Shown here piece by piece: positions 1 through 9,327 of a stretch of DNA of 64,000 nucleotides. The notes below the pieces were generated by a model. That model worked only from the letters and a program-made list of their open reading frames with translations, did no database searches and was not told where the DNA came from. A program made the translations under genes and the position numbers. Origin of the DNA: Alteromonas naphthalenivorans (GTDB taxonomy: Bacteria > Pseudomonadota > Gammaproteobacteria > Enterobacterales > Alteromonadaceae); contig NC_015554.1 of NCBI RefSeq assembly GCF_000213655.1, forward strand, positions 2,542,001 to 2,606,000, written 5' to 3'. How positions within the stretch are numbered: position 1 is the stretch's first letter; the number at the start of each line of letters is the position of its first letter.

Positions 1-82
1 TAATCAGAGCCCTTTGTGCTAACACGTTAACTTATCTTTTTACTGCTCAATTGTATTGCTGCTAATTAAGCGTAAGGTTTAT

Positions 83-634
83 CTACTTAGGTTCCCAAGC
101 AAACGATTTGAATGCATCGTCTACAGGGGTTTCAGCTAGGTGGTTTGTGTAGTTACTCATCACTTTTTGCGCCAAAATTAGAATGATTTCTAATAGTTGC
201 TTGTGTGCATAACCTGCATCGTAGAACGCTTTAAGCTGTGCATCATCGATGTGGCCACGACCACGCGTTACCGCAAGTACGGTATCTTTCAATGTGTTTA
301 GTTTGGCATCAGAAAGGGTTTCGTCGTTACGTAACTCTTCAATTAGCTCGTCACTTACTTTCATGCTTTTAGCAATACCTGTATGCGCTGGTACGCAGTA
401 ATGGCACGCATGCTCTACGTTAACCGCTTGCCATACTACAGTAAGCTCTTCTGCATTAAATGACGTATCTTGTGCCAAACCGTGAAGTACTTGATAACCT
501 TCAAGCAACGTTGGCGCTTCCGCCATTACTGCATGCAAGTTAGGGATCATACCGAAAGCTTTTTGAGAATTCTCAAGAAGTGGTTTAGCTGCTTCTGGTG
601 CGCTATCTGCTGTGTGTAATGTAAAATCGCTCAT
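83..634 (-). CDS. AhpD-like carboxymuconolactone decarboxylase family protein
   Basis: A 183-residue protein of the alkylhydroperoxidase AhpD / carboxymuconolactone decarboxylase family. The diagnostic motif EHACHYCVPAHT lies near residues 74-85 and supplies the redox pair C77 and C80 plus H84, the arrangement used by AhpD-type peroxidases. The likely role is disulfide-based reduction of peroxides or a related redox reaction in the cytoplasm; the substrate is unknown. The start has a clear AGGAGAG ribosome site a few bases upstream. A TetR regulator is encoded divergently, and the shared intergenic region carries two copies of one palindromic operator, one covering the -35 region of this gene. 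I infer that the TetR protein represses it. Confidence 0.85.
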   Translation of the reverse strand: MSDFTLHTADSAPEAAKPLLENSQKAFGMIPNLHAVMAEAPTLLEGYQVLHGLAQDTSFNAEELTVVWQAVNVEHACHYCVPAHTGIAKSMKVSDELIEELRNDETLSDAKLNTLKDTVLAVTRGRGHIDDAQLKAFYDAGYAHKQLLEIILILAQKVMSNYTNHLAETPVDDAFKSFAWEPK

Positions 635-711
635 GTCACTCTCCTATTGATGTGAACTGAAAACCAGTAACTAAAAAGATAATAAATACTGATTACGTTT
701 TGATGTAATAC

Positions 712-740
712 AATATAGGTTTACTTGAACAAGTGTTCAA
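712..740 (-). promoter_or_regulatory. Predicted sigma-70 promoter of the AhpD-like gene
   Basis: Read on the minus strand, TTGAAC (735-740) is followed after 17 bases by TATATT (712-717), a good -35/-10 pair. The -35 hexamer and the spacer are covered by the first TetR-type operator, which fits direct repression. Confidence 0.6.
725..740. promoter_or_regulatory. TetR-type operator, copy 1
   Basis: TTGAACAAGTGTTCAA is a near-perfect palindrome: TTGAACA and TGTTCAA arms around a central AG. It is identical to the copy at 748-763. It overlaps the -35 region of the AhpD-like gene promoter and lies just upstream of the divergent TetR gene. Confidence 0.8.
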
Positions 741-747
741 GTCATAA

Positions 748-763
748 TTGAACAAGTGTTCAA
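748..763. promoter_or_regulatory. TetR-type operator, copy 2
   Basis: A second exact copy of TTGAACAAGTGTTCAA, 23 bp from the first. It ends 26 bases before the regulator's ATG, so it probably mediates autoregulation. The TTG inside this operator is in frame with the TetR gene and could be mistaken for its start codon. Confidence 0.8.
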
Positions 764-789
764 AGCATTCGAATATAAGGTATACCAGA

Positions 790-1371
790 ATGAAATATGC
801 AGAGTCTGAAGTGATTGAGAAGGCCACCACGCTTTTTTGGCAAAAAGGCTTTCAGGCCGCTGGTATGCGCGACATTCAACAAGCGCTAGATATGCGACCC
901 GGCAGTATTTACGCTCGCTTCAAAAGTAAAGAGGGCTTATTCCAATTAGTAGTGGAAAAGTATGTTACGAACAGCCAAGAAAAACTCAGCATTGTTATTA
1001 ATGCCGATTGCCCACTTGACGCTTTGCGTGCATTTTTTGTTAGCGAATTGATTAACCCAGAAGAAATGCGCTTTCAGCGCCAATGCTTATTAATTAAGTC
1101 TATTACCGAACTAGAGATGTTGGGTGAAAATGGAAAACAGTCTGTGCTTGATGGTATGAGCACTTTGAAAGCATGTTTCAAATCTATTGTAGAAAAAGCC
1201 GTGCAAACCAATTCACTTCCCACCAGCACACCGGTTGATAAAGCTGCAGATTGGTTACAAAACCAATTTGTAGGCCTTCGCACTTTTGCGTTAATGCAAA
1301 GCGACGATCACGCCATTGAAACCATGATAGATAAAGTACTCATCGACCTTAAAACTTCTTGGCCTGAGTGA
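790..1371 (+). CDS. TetR/AcrR family transcriptional regulator
   Basis: A 193-residue TetR-family repressor. The N-terminal helix-turn-helix runs over roughly residues 5-50, with the typical LFWQKGFQAAGMRDIQQAL and GSIYARFKSKEGLF segments. The C-terminal ligand domain is helical and its ligand is unknown. The ATG at 790, preceded by AAGG, is preferred over the in-frame TTG at 748, because that TTG lies inside the operator and would add a 14-residue tail unlike the family. The gene is divergent from the AhpD-like gene. The twin operators between them suggest that it controls both genes, perhaps in response to an electrophile or oxidant; the inducer is a guess. Confidence 0.85.
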   Translation: MKYAESEVIEKATTLFWQKGFQAAGMRDIQQALDMRPGSIYARFKSKEGLFQLVVEKYVTNSQEKLSIVINADCPLDALRAFFVSELINPEEMRFQRQCLLIKSITELEMLGENGKQSVLDGMSTLKACFKSIVEKAVQTNSLPTSTPVDKAADWLQNQFVGLRTFALMQSDDHAIETMIDKVLIDLKTSWPE

Positions 1372-1383
1372 TAGAGGTATATG

Positions 1384-1843
1384 GACAGTGTGCATTAAAA
1401 ACCTTCCATAGCATGGATGCTAAAGCAGAGTACTTTTGGGTGGGCTTACCACGTACTTCTGAATGTTAGCTTTTCACTCGATGTATCTGGGGCATTGTGA
1501 GAGCTTGCATTAGAAACCTTCCACAGCATGGATGCTGTGGCAGAGCGCCCATGGATGAGTTAATGCGGGGTTTTTAAGTGGTAGCTGTTCACTCAGTGCA
1601 TCTAGGGCATTGGGACAGTGGGCATTAAAAACCTTCCATAGCATGGATGCTAAAGCAGAGTACTTTTGGGTGGGCTTACCACGTACTTCTCAATGTTAGC
1701 TTTTCACTCGGTGTATCTGGGGCATTGGGAGAGCTTGCATTAGAAACCTTCCACAGCATGGATGCTGTGGCAGAGCGCCCATGGATGGGTTTACCGCGCG
1801 TTTCTAATGCAAGCTTTCCCAAGGGCCAAGTAAAGACTAACTA
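1384..1843. repeat. Tandem 230-bp duplication made of four ~115-bp hairpin units
   Basis: Two 230-bp copies (1384-1613 and 1614-1843) are very similar along most of their length. Each is itself two related ~115-bp half units beginning near 1384, 1499, 1614 and 1729. Every half unit has ACCTTCCAYAGCATGGATGC. In the second half units this forms the hairpin CCACAGCA-TGGA-TGCTGTGG. The long open frame through the block (1647-1844) is an artefact of the repeat. The block fills most of the gap after the TetR gene and looks like a dispersed REP-type intergenic element. Confidence 0.85.
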
Positions 1844-2013
1844 AACAGCATTCGCAGAAGTTGTGCAACAAGTAAGATGCCCATTAGCGGCCAAATCCAC
1901 TTCGCCCATTTGGCAGTGTCTTCGTCACTGATGCGCATTTTCGAGCGCTCGATAAGTGGTATTACTATAAAAAGTGCGCCGAACAGTACGGCAAGTATGA
2001 TTAAAACTTCCAT
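1837..2013 (-). CDS. Small two-helix membrane protein overlapping ubiF
   Basis: A 58-codon frame reading MEVLIILAVLFGALFIVIPL and ending in WPLMGILLVAQLLRMLFS. Two hydrophobic helices flank a charged loop rich in Arg, Lys, Asp and Glu. It begins with ATG at 2013, 13 bases inside the 3' end of ubiF on the same strand, so translational coupling is likely. It looks like a real gene because the hydrophobic pattern is clean, the start is embedded in the upstream gene, and the stop falls just at the edge of the repeat block. The family is not recognised. A role close to ubiquinone synthesis or the inner membrane is only a context-based inference. Confidence 0.65.
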   Translation of the reverse strand: MEVLIILAVLFGALFIVIPLIERSKMRISDEDTAKWAKWIWPLMGILLVAQLLRMLFS

Positions 2014-3245
2014 TCTCGCATCCCTATCGCATATTTAAGTACTTCCCGTTTAGCTGGCTCAAAGTGTTGTGCTACAGAAAGTAATTGGTTTCTTAACCAT
2101 TTAATGGGGCCGATATCGTTACTAAACAAGCCATAGAAACCATCCATGGCAGACATCATCAAGCCATTATCACGCTGGCGCGGCTTTTCGTAGCTTGTTA
2201 TTAAGCTGCTTTTAAACGCTAGCGACGTTAAATCGATACCATCGCCGGTCACCGCCAATAAGGTTTCAACATCTCTAAACCCTAAGTTAACTCCCTGCCC
2301 TGCCAATGGATTAATGGTATGGGCCGCATCGCCCACCAAAATAACCCTATCGGTAACATAGCGGCTAGCATGTGCACGGGTTAACGGGAATGTAGCTTTA
2401 TCTATTACTGTAAAGTCGTTGCCGTCTTTAATTAGCTCACTGGGAAAGGCTTCTATAATGGCTTGCTTTAATTGTGCGGCATTAAGGGTTGATAACCGCT
2501 TAAGTTCGTCGGGCGAGTCGTACCATACTAACGAGGCGTAATTGTCGAACATTGGCAAAAAGGCTTTAGGGCCTTCAGGGGTAAATTCTTGCCACGTAAT
2601 GGCGTCAACCGGATTTGCCATTTCAATAGTAATGCCCATAGCTTGTTGGCGGTATTGCCAACCCGATACACCAATATTTGCAGATTGTCTAACTTGCGAG
2701 GCCGCACCATCGGCACCTATCAACCACTTAGCGTGAATAATCTCGCCGTTATCAAGACTGAGGGTAGCGGCGTGGGCCAATGAAGCTTCAGAATCAGCCG
2801 AGCTATTAATTGAGCTATCAACTGAGCTATTGCCAACCGCAATATCAGTCACCTTACAGCCGGTAAACCATGTTACGTTGTCAAACGCCTTTAGTGCTTG
2901 ATGACACCCTAATTGCAATAAACGGTTTTCAACAAAAAAGCCTAGCTGAGGCACATCAATGCTTTTTGCAGTAAAGTCTGTTCGATGGGCGGGATCGTCC
3001 CACACACTCAGGCCCGTATAGGGCTTAACACGCATCGTTTCAATGTATTCCCACGCGCCTAATGAGGTTAATAGCGATACAGACGCATCACTAATGGCAG
3101 AGACTCTTAAGTCTGGCTTACTGGCCTCGTCAAAAGCTTTGGGCAAGTGGGGCTCAATTATAGCTACCCGGTATTGCTGCTTCGCTAAACCCAATGCAAG
3201 CGCAGCCCCCACCATACCACCACCATTTATACAAAAATCATACAT
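2001..3245 (-). CDS. ubiF: 2-octaprenyl-3-methyl-6-methoxy-1,4-benzoquinol hydroxylase-type FAD monooxygenase (UbiF)
   Basis: A 414-residue member of the UbiH/UbiF/VisC flavoprotein hydroxylases of ubiquinone biosynthesis. The N-terminal dinucleotide-binding motif is GGGMVGAALALGLA, and the second FAD motif is GDAAHTINPLAGQGVNLG. The segment PDLRVSAISDASVSLL and the overall length match UbiF best. Position supports this: in E. coli ubiF also stands divergently next to miaB. UbiF hydroxylates C-6 of the ring in the cytoplasmic Ubi complex. A Ser-rich stretch near residues 155-170 looks like a lineage-specific loop. The subfamily choice (UbiF rather than UbiH or UbiI) rests on similarity and synteny. 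Confidence 0.85.
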   Translation of the reverse strand: MYDFCINGGGMVGAALALGLAKQQYRVAIIEPHLPKAFDEASKPDLRVSAISDASVSLLTSLGAWEYIETMRVKPYTGLSVWDDPAHRTDFTAKSIDVPQLGFFVENRLLQLGCHQALKAFDNVTWFTGCKVTDIAVGNSSVDSSINSSADSEASLAHAATLSLDNGEIIHAKWLIGADGAASQVRQSANIGVSGWQYRQQAMGITIEMANPVDAITWQEFTPEGPKAFLPMFDNYASLVWYDSPDELKRLSTLNAAQLKQAIIEAFPSELIKDGNDFTVIDKATFPLTRAHASRYVTDRVILVGDAAHTINPLAGQGVNLGFRDVETLLAVTGDGIDLTSLAFKSSLITSYEKPRQRDNGLMMSAMDGFYGLFSNDIGPIKWLRNQLLSVAQHFEPAKREVLKYAIGMREWKF

Positions 3246-3597
3246 ACTATAAATCTCTTCTACTTACCCAATGGCTTACTCGCTTTGCACTAATAAATAA
3301 TACGAATGTGAGCCCAAATACGTTCGCCATTTTAATTTACTAATATTTTCTGCTTCATGCTTTATATCAGCCACACCGCCCTTGCAAGATGGCAGTGCAT
3401 TAAATTCCGGCGAATGTGCGTGAATACACTGGGCATTCGACGTTATAACAGGTAAAATACGCGGCTATTTTGAACATCTTCCCAAAACTGCAGTGGCAGG
3501 CTTTGCCAGAAATTACACCTAACCTAGTTAGCGTGTGGCATTTTCAACCGCCAGTCAATTGCTTACGGGAACTCTATCAGGTTATCGACTAGTTGTT
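3246..3597. other. Divergent ubiF/miaB intergenic region
   Basis: This 352-bp gap between divergent ubiF and miaB must hold both promoters, but I find no pair of hexamers good enough to call. It contains AAATTCCGGCGA near 3407-3418, a 12-mer also present beside the carA promoter. No gene, terminator or tRNA is visible. Confidence 0.5.
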
Positions 3598-5031
3598 ATG
3601 ACTAAAAAGCTGTATATCAAAACCTGGGGCTGCCAAATGAACGAGTACGACTCGGAGAAAATGGCAGACTTACTCGACTCTACTCATGGCTACTCTGCAG
3701 CAGAAACTGCGGAAGAAGCCGATGTTATCTTGCTTAATACGTGCTCTATTCGTGAGAAGGCGCAGGAAAAAGTGTTCCACCAGCTTGGTCGTTGGAAGAA
3801 CCTTAAGCAAGATAAACCCGAGCTTATTATTGGCGTGGGCGGTTGCGTAGCTTCTCAAGAAGGTAGCGTTATTCGTCAGCGCGCCCCTTATGTTGATTTA
3901 GTTTTCGGCCCGCAAACCTTGCATCGTTTGCCCGAAATGATTAACCAACTTAAAGGCGGTGAAAAGTCGGTTATCGACGTAAGCTTCCCTGAAATTGAAA
4001 AATTCGACCGTTTACCTGAACCCCGTGCTGAAGGCCCAACGGCGTTTGTTTCTATTATGGAAGGCTGCTCTAAGTACTGCACATTCTGCGTAGTACCTTA
4101 TACCCGTGGTGAAGAAGTAAGCCGTCCGGTAGACGACGTATTACTTGAAATTGCCCAGCTAGCCGGTCAAGGTGTACGCGAAGTTAACTTGTTAGGCCAG
4201 AACGTAAACGCGTTTCGCGGTGAGAACCACGATGGAACCGTATGTCGCTTTGCCGAGTTATTAGAACTTGTTGCAGCTATTGATGGTATAGACAGAATTC
4301 GTTATACCACGTCGCATCCGGTTGAATTTACCGATGATATTATCGACGTGTACGCCACTATTCCTGAGCTTGTTGATCACCTGCATTTGCCTGTGCAAAG
4401 TGGTTCAGACCGTATTCTTAACTTAATGAAGCGTGGTCATACCGCCATTGAGTATAAGTCCAAGATTCGTAAGCTTCGTAAAGTTCGCCCAAACATTAGT
4501 ATGTCGAGCGACTTCATTATTGGTTTCCCAGGTGAAACCGATGCTGACTTTGAAGCCACAATGGACCTTATTCAGGCCATTGATTACGACCTAAGCTTTA
4601 GCTTTATTTATAGTGCTCGCCCTGGTACACCCGCGGCAGATGCAGTAGATGATGTAACCGAAGACGCCAAGAAGCAGCGTTTATACCTTTTACAGCAACG
4701 TATCAACCAACAAGCATTGCGTATTGCGCGTAACATGGTAGGTACTGAACAACGTATTTTGGTAGAAGGCCCGTCAAAGAAAAATCCTATGGAGCTTTCT
4801 GGCCGTACTGAAAATAACCGCGTGGTTAACTTCGAAGGTACGCCGGATATGATTGGTGAATTCGTAGACGTGGAAGTGACAGACGTATTCTCTAATTCAT
4901 TACGTGGTGATGTTATTCGCCGTGAAGATGAAATGGGCTTGCGTGTTGCTGTTTCGCCCCAATCTATTATGGCCAAGCACGAGGCTGACTTGCCTGACGC
5001 GATAGGCGTAGGCCAGTTCAACCCAGCATAA
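3598..5031 (+). CDS. miaB: tRNA-2-methylthio-N6-dimethylallyladenosine synthase MiaB
   Basis: A 477-residue radical-SAM methylthiotransferase that adds the methylthio group to i6A37 of tRNAs reading UNN codons. The N-terminal UPF0004 domain carries cluster cysteines C12, C49 and C83. The radical-SAM CxxxCxxC is in GCSKYCTFC (C157, C161, C164). A TRAM domain forms the C-terminus. The ATG at 3598 is chosen because [19 protein letters not shown] is the usual family N-terminus; an in-frame GTG 63 bases upstream would add an unrelated extension. It is the first gene of the conserved miaB-ybeZ-ybeY-corC-lnt run. Confidence 0.96.
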   Translation: MTKKLYIKTWGCQMNEYDSEKMADLLDSTHGYSAAETAEEADVILLNTCSIREKAQEKVFHQLGRWKNLKQDKPELIIGVGGCVASQEGSVIRQRAPYVDLVFGPQTLHRLPEMINQLKGGEKSVIDVSFPEIEKFDRLPEPRAEGPTAFVSIMEGCSKYCTFCVVPYTRGEEVSRPVDDVLLEIAQLAGQGVREVNLLGQNVNAFRGENHDGTVCRFAELLELVAAIDGIDRIRYTTSHPVEFTDDIIDVYATIPELVDHLHLPVQSGSDRILNLMKRGHTAIEYKSKIRKLRKVRPNISMSSDFIIGFPGETDADFEATMDLIQAIDYDLSFSFIYSARPGTPAADAVDDVTEDAKKQRLYLLQQRINQQALRIARNMVGTEQRILVEGPSKKNPMELSGRTENNRVVNFEGTPDMIGEFVDVEVTDVFSNSLRGDVIRREDEMGLRVAVSPQSIMAKHEADLPDAIGVGQFNPA

Positions 5032-5057
5032 ATAGTAAAAGTGAGGAATACAGTAGT

Positions 5058-6170
5058 TTGAGTACATTGGTAAGTAATGAATTTGATTTAGAGCCGGCAG
5101 ACACAAAACGTTTGTCTAACTTATGTGGGCCGTTTAACGACAACATTAAGCAAATAGAGCGCAGGTTGGGAGTAGAAATTACTTACCGGAATAATGCGTT
5201 CAAGGTGCTAGGTGAGCCACGTCAAATTCAGAGCGCCACTGAGTTACTTAAGCAACTGTATGTAGAAACTCAACCAGTAAAAGGCCGCTTACCTGAACTT
5301 GAACCTGAGCAAGTGCACTTAGCCATTCAACAGGCCGCGGCTTTAGAGCAAGATGCAGAGTCAGGTACTGGCGATTTCGGTAAAGAAGTACACATTCGTA
5401 CAAAACGCGGGGTTATTAAGCCCCGTAACCCGAATCAAGCTCAATACGTGGCAAATGTTCTCAATTATGATATTACGTTTGGTGTGGGCCCTGCTGGTAC
5501 AGGTAAAACGTATTTAGCCGTTGCTGCAGCAGTTGATGCGTTAGAACGCCAAGAAATACGTAGAATTCTACTTACTCGCCCTGCTGTCGAAGCGGGTGAG
5601 AAGCTAGGCTTTTTGCCAGGTGACCTTTCACAGAAAGTAGACCCTTACCTACGCCCGCTTTACGATGCTTTATTTGAAATGCTAGGTTTCGAAAAAGTAG
5701 AAAAGTTAATGGAACGTAACGTAATAGAAGTAGCGCCATTAGCCTATATGCGTGGCCGTACATTAAACGATGCTTTTATTATTTTGGATGAAAGTCAAAA
5801 TACCACGGTTGAACAAATGAAAATGTTCTTAACCCGTATTGGCTTTAATTCGAAAGCGGTTATTACCGGTGATATTACTCAAGTTGATTTACCTCGCGGC
5901 ACCCGCTCTGGTTTACGTCACGCTATTGAAGTATTAGATAATGTTGACGATATTTCGTTTAACTTCTTCAACGCTGAAGATGTGGTAAGACACCCTGTAG
6001 TAGCCAGAATCGTTCGCGCATATGAACATTATGACGCCCAGCAAGAGCGTGTTCGCAAAGAGAAGAAAGAGGAAGCCCTTCGTCTTCAACGTGAACAGGC
6101 TGATGCTAACGCTTCATCTAATAGTTCATCAAATAGCTCATCTGCACAACAAAATAGCGATAGCCAGTGA
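5058..6170 (+). CDS. ybeZ: PhoH-like ATPase YbeZ
   Basis: A 370-residue PhoH-family P-loop ATPase, partner of the RNase YbeY in rRNA maturation and ribosome quality control. Walker A is GPAGTGKTY and Walker B is [10 protein letters not shown]. An N-terminal KH-like region precedes the ATPase domain, and the C-terminus ends in a low-complexity Ser/Asn/Gln tail. The start appears to be TTG at 5058, with AGGA about 10 bases upstream and no in-frame ATG nearby. Its stop overlaps the GTG start of ybeY, so the two proteins are likely made in coupled amounts. Confidence 0.93.
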   Translation: MSTLVSNEFDLEPADTKRLSNLCGPFNDNIKQIERRLGVEITYRNNAFKVLGEPRQIQSATELLKQLYVETQPVKGRLPELEPEQVHLAIQQAAALEQDAESGTGDFGKEVHIRTKRGVIKPRNPNQAQYVANVLNYDITFGVGPAGTGKTYLAVAAAVDALERQEIRRILLTRPAVEAGEKLGFLPGDLSQKVDPYLRPLYDALFEMLGFEKVEKLMERNVIEVAPLAYMRGRTLNDAFIILDESQNTTVEQMKMFLTRIGFNSKAVITGDITQVDLPRGTRSGLRHAIEVLDNVDDISFNFFNAEDVVRHPVVARIVRAYEHYDAQQERVRKEKKEEALRLQREQADANASSNSSSNSSSAQQNSDSQ

Positions 6171-6634
6171 TAGCCATTGTAGATTACCAGCAAGCCTATG
6201 AAGCTGACGAGGGAATGGCTAAGGCCATTCCCTCTTTAGAGCAAATTGAAGCGTGGGCGAATGCTGTACTGGTTGCCGAAAATACCGGTGAGCAAGAAAT
6301 TACCGTACGCTTCACCGATGACGAAGAGTCGCAAACGCTAAACCATGAATACAGAGGTAAAGATAAGCCTACCAATGTGCTGTCTTTTCCTTTTGAAGTG
6401 CCGCCAGGCATAGAAATGAACTTGCTTGGTGATTTAGTTATTTGTGTACCTGTGATCATGCGTGAAGCTGAAGAACAAGACAAAACCCCCACCAATCACT
6501 ATGCCCATATGGTCGTTCACGGAATATTACATCTTCTGGGGTACGATCACATAGACGATGCAGATGCTGACATAATGGAAGCAAAAGAAATTCGTATATT
6601 GGCATCTTTAAATATTGGTAATCCTTATCAATAA
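6167..6634 (+). CDS. ybeY: Endoribonuclease YbeY
   Basis: A 155-residue zinc metalloprotein of the UPF0054 family, the single-strand RNase that takes part in 16S rRNA 3'-end maturation and late ribosome quality control. The metal site [11 protein letters not shown] (H-x3-H-x5-H) lies near residues 119-129. The preceding [15 protein letters not shown] block is also typical. Translation starts at GTG 6167, whose last bases lie inside the ybeZ stop (GTGA overlap). Its position between ybeZ and corC is as in E. coli. Confidence 0.95.
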   Translation: MIAIVDYQQAYEADEGMAKAIPSLEQIEAWANAVLVAENTGEQEITVRFTDDEESQTLNHEYRGKDKPTNVLSFPFEVPPGIEMNLLGDLVICVPVIMREAEEQDKTPTNHYAHMVVHGILHLLGYDHIDDADADIMEAKEIRILASLNIGNPYQ

Positions 6635-6761
6635 AACCCAATAGCGCCAACAAGTTACACTTGGGCAGTTGCGTATTTTACGTGCAAATAAACAATAAAG
6701 CATTGACGCCCCTCCCCAAGACATTTAACGTTGACGTTGTATCAATAAATTAGCGGACATT

Positions 6762-7619
6762 ATGAGCGACGATAATCCTCACTCTACCAACGGCTCCCAA
6801 GGAAAAAGTTGGTTAGACAAACTTAAACTTTCTATCTCTGGCGAGCCGAGAAGCAAACAAGAACTGGTTGAAGTTATTACTGAAGCCGAGCAGAACGAAA
6901 TCATCGATCCCCAAACCCGGGAGATGATTGAAGGCGTTATAGGTGTCAACGAAATGCGAGTTAGGGATATTATGATCCCACGCGCGCAGATGACCACCAT
7001 AGACGTTGAAAAAAACGTAGATGAATTCCTACCTGTCGTGTTGGAATCAGCCCACTCCCGCTTCCCCGTTATTAGTGAAGATAAAGATCATATTGAAGGC
7101 ATTCTGCTTGCTAAAGACTTGCTAAGCTATGCGTTTAATCCAGAAAAAAGTCTAAACTTACGTGATATTTTACGTCCTGCTGTTATTGTGCCGGAAAGTA
7201 AGCGTGTAGATGTACTGCTGAAAGAGTTTCGCCAACAACGCTATCACATGGCCATTGTTGTGGATGAATACGGCGGTGTGTCTGGGCTTGTTACCATTGA
7301 AGATATACTAGAGATTATTGTTGGTGAAATTGAAGACGAATACGATACCGAAGAAGACGGTACCGATGATATTCGCCCACTGAACAAATCGACCTATTCA
7401 GTTAAAGCGTTAACGCCTGTTGACGAATTTAACGCCTTCTTTGAAACCAAATTCAGCGAAGAAGAAGCCGATACCATTGGCGGTATTGTGCTTAAAGCGT
7501 TCGGGCACATGCCTGAAACGAACGATGAAGTTACCATTGGTGATATTCACTTTAAGGTAACCAACTCTGATAAACGCCGTCTTATACACCTCAAAGTGTC
7601 GGTGGCCTCTCTGGAGTAA
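6762..7619 (+). CDS. corC: CorC/YbeX CBS-domain protein
   Basis: A 285-residue protein with a CBS-domain pair over roughly residues 70-190 (MIPRAQMTTID and MAIVVDEYGGVSGLVTIEDI) followed by the CorC_HlyC transporter-associated domain. E. coli YbeX/CorC is linked to magnesium and cobalt efflux and, more recently, to ribosome metabolism, in keeping with its ybeZ-ybeY neighbours. It has no membrane segment and is cytoplasmic. It lies 5 bp before lnt, in the same operon. Confidence 0.93.
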   Translation: MSDDNPHSTNGSQGKSWLDKLKLSISGEPRSKQELVEVITEAEQNEIIDPQTREMIEGVIGVNEMRVRDIMIPRAQMTTIDVEKNVDEFLPVVLESAHSRFPVISEDKDHIEGILLAKDLLSYAFNPEKSLNLRDILRPAVIVPESKRVDVLLKEFRQQRYHMAIVVDEYGGVSGLVTIEDILEIIVGEIEDEYDTEEDGTDDIRPLNKSTYSVKALTPVDEFNAFFETKFSEEEADTIGGIVLKAFGHMPETNDEVTIGDIHFKVTNSDKRRLIHLKVSVASLE

Positions 7620-7624
7620 CTCCG

Positions 7625-9133
7625 TTGAAACGGTTCATTCCTTATTTACTGCTTTTGCTAAGCGGCGCTAGCTTAACGCTGGCGTTTGCGCCCTTTGGTA
7701 TCTGGCCACTAGTTATCCCCGCTTTTGCGTTAGGGATTAGGCAAGTTATTAAACTTCCACATCGCCCTTTTTTAGCCGGCTGGGTATTTGGGCTAGGCTG
7801 GTTTGGTTCGGGCATTAGTTGGGTACACGTAAGCATTGCCGATTTCGGTGGTTTACCCCTAATTGCATCTATAGGCCTCATGGTTTTATTATGTAGTTAC
7901 CTTGCGTTGTTTCCAGCAGTTGCGTTTAAGCTTACCGCTCGCTATTTCCCACATCGTCTTTGGCCACTGGCTTTACCTTTTTTCTGGGTATTCGCAGAAT
8001 GGTTACGCAGTTGGTTGTTAAGCGGTTTTCCGTGGTTGTCGTTAGGCTATAGCCAAATCGATAGTTCCCTAGTGGGTTGGGCCCCCATAATAGGTGAAAC
8101 CGGCATAACAGCCTTGCTAGTTATCGGTGCAAGCTTGTTTGCCGTGTCCCGTACTAAACGGCATTTCACCGGCGCGGTTTTGGTTAGCTTAGCTTTGTAT
8201 ATTAGCGGGTTTATTGCCAATCAGCATACATGGGTTGCGCCTAAACAGCAGTATAACGTCGCGATGGCTCAGGGTAATATTGCGCAGTCTTTGCGATGGG
8301 TACCTGAACAAGACGCCCCTACCATGAACCGTTATTTAAGCCTTACGGAACCGCTGTGGGATAACGACCTGATAATTTGGCCCGAAGCAGCCGTACCAAA
8401 ACTAGAGCCACTGGCGCTAGATTATTTAACTCAAGTCAATGCGCGCGCCTTTACTGAGAACACAGCCCTTATTACGGGCATTGTGAATTATAATTGGGAA
8501 ACCGATGAGGCCTGGAACAATTTGATAGTGCTGGGCAAAAGAACACCCGATTCTAAAACGCCGGATTATCAGTACTTCCACAACAATCGTTTCGCTAAAC
8601 ACCATTTGTTGCCCATTGGTGAATTCGTGCCTTTTGAAGATTGGTTGCGCCCCTTGGCGCCTTTGTTTGATTTACCCATGTCTTCTTTTGCCAGAGGTGA
8701 TTTTCAGCAAGCTAATCTTGTTGCTAACGGTATTCACTTAGCACCAGCAATCTGCTTTGAAATTGCCTTTCCAAGGCAAGTAGCCGCGAATATCTACAAA
8801 ACTACTGACATGATTATTACGGTAAGTAACGATGCGTGGTTTGGCCATTCTCACGGCCCAGCGCAGCATTTAGACATTGCTCGAATGCGTGCGGTAGAAT
8901 TTGGCCGCCCAGTGGTGCGTGCTACCAATAATGGCATTACTGCCTTTATTGACCACAAAGGCAATATAACTGCACGGTTACCTCAATTTGAAGCGGCAAG
9001 TTTAACTGCCCCTGTGTTGGCAACCTCTGGTTTCACGCCCTATTACCTGATTCAAGATATAGGCGTATGGGTGCTGGTACTGGTGTTTTTCGGCATTGCG
9101 ATTTGGTTAAGGAAACGTGCTAAAGCTTATTAA
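7625..9133 (+). CDS. lnt: Apolipoprotein N-acyltransferase Lnt
   Basis: A 502-residue inner-membrane enzyme that adds the third acyl chain to the N-terminal cysteine of lipoproteins. Several membrane helices precede a periplasmic nitrilase-like domain. The catalytic triad can be placed at E254 (WPEAAVP), K325 (AKHHLLPIGEFVPF) and C377 (APAICFEIAFP). A final helix near the C-terminus anchors it again. The start is TTG at 7625, with GGAG about 10 bases upstream inside the corC end. It is the last gene of the operon and is followed by a strong terminator. Its lipoprotein clients in this window include BamE. Confidence 0.95.
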   Translation: MKRFIPYLLLLLSGASLTLAFAPFGIWPLVIPAFALGIRQVIKLPHRPFLAGWVFGLGWFGSGISWVHVSIADFGGLPLIASIGLMVLLCSYLALFPAVAFKLTARYFPHRLWPLALPFFWVFAEWLRSWLLSGFPWLSLGYSQIDSSLVGWAPIIGETGITALLVIGASLFAVSRTKRHFTGAVLVSLALYISGFIANQHTWVAPKQQYNVAMAQGNIAQSLRWVPEQDAPTMNRYLSLTEPLWDNDLIIWPEAAVPKLEPLALDYLTQVNARAFTENTALITGIVNYNWETDEAWNNLIVLGKRTPDSKTPDYQYFHNNRFAKHHLLPIGEFVPFEDWLRPLAPLFDLPMSSFARGDFQQANLVANGIHLAPAICFEIAFPRQVAANIYKTTDMIITVSNDAWFGHSHGPAQHLDIARMRAVEFGRPVVRATNNGITAFIDHKGNITARLPQFEAASLTAPVLATSGFTPYYLIQDIGVWVLVLVFFGIAIWLRKRAKAY

Positions 9134-9213
9134 AAAAAGTGGCGCCTTAATCGCAAAATTTTTATTTAGTCGACGAGTTAGGTTTAACGAACTAACTAAA
9201 ATGTAAACATAAA

Positions 9214-9240
9214 AAAACGGCGCATTATGCGCCGTTTTTG
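9214..9240. terminator. Bidirectional terminator between lnt and pta
   Basis: AACGGCGCAT and ATGCGCCGTT arms form a tight GC-rich hairpin, with an A-run on the left and a T-run on the right. It can therefore stop both lnt (plus strand) and pta (minus strand). Confidence 0.9.
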
Positions 9241-9327
9241 TTCGTGTCACTATCGAATTTCCATAGTCAAAAACTAATACAGCTTGAGCTAATTTTAATA
9301 GCCTTAAGCTAGCTTAAACGCACTTAA

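Noticed and set aside
1647..1844. 65-codon open frame in the repeat block
   Set aside because: It lies wholly inside the 115/230-bp repeat, has no ribosome site and no plausible protein features.
4608..5021. 137-codon minus-strand frame inside miaB
   Set aside because: Antisense shadow of miaB with Ser/Thr/Arg-rich low-complexity composition typical of such frames.
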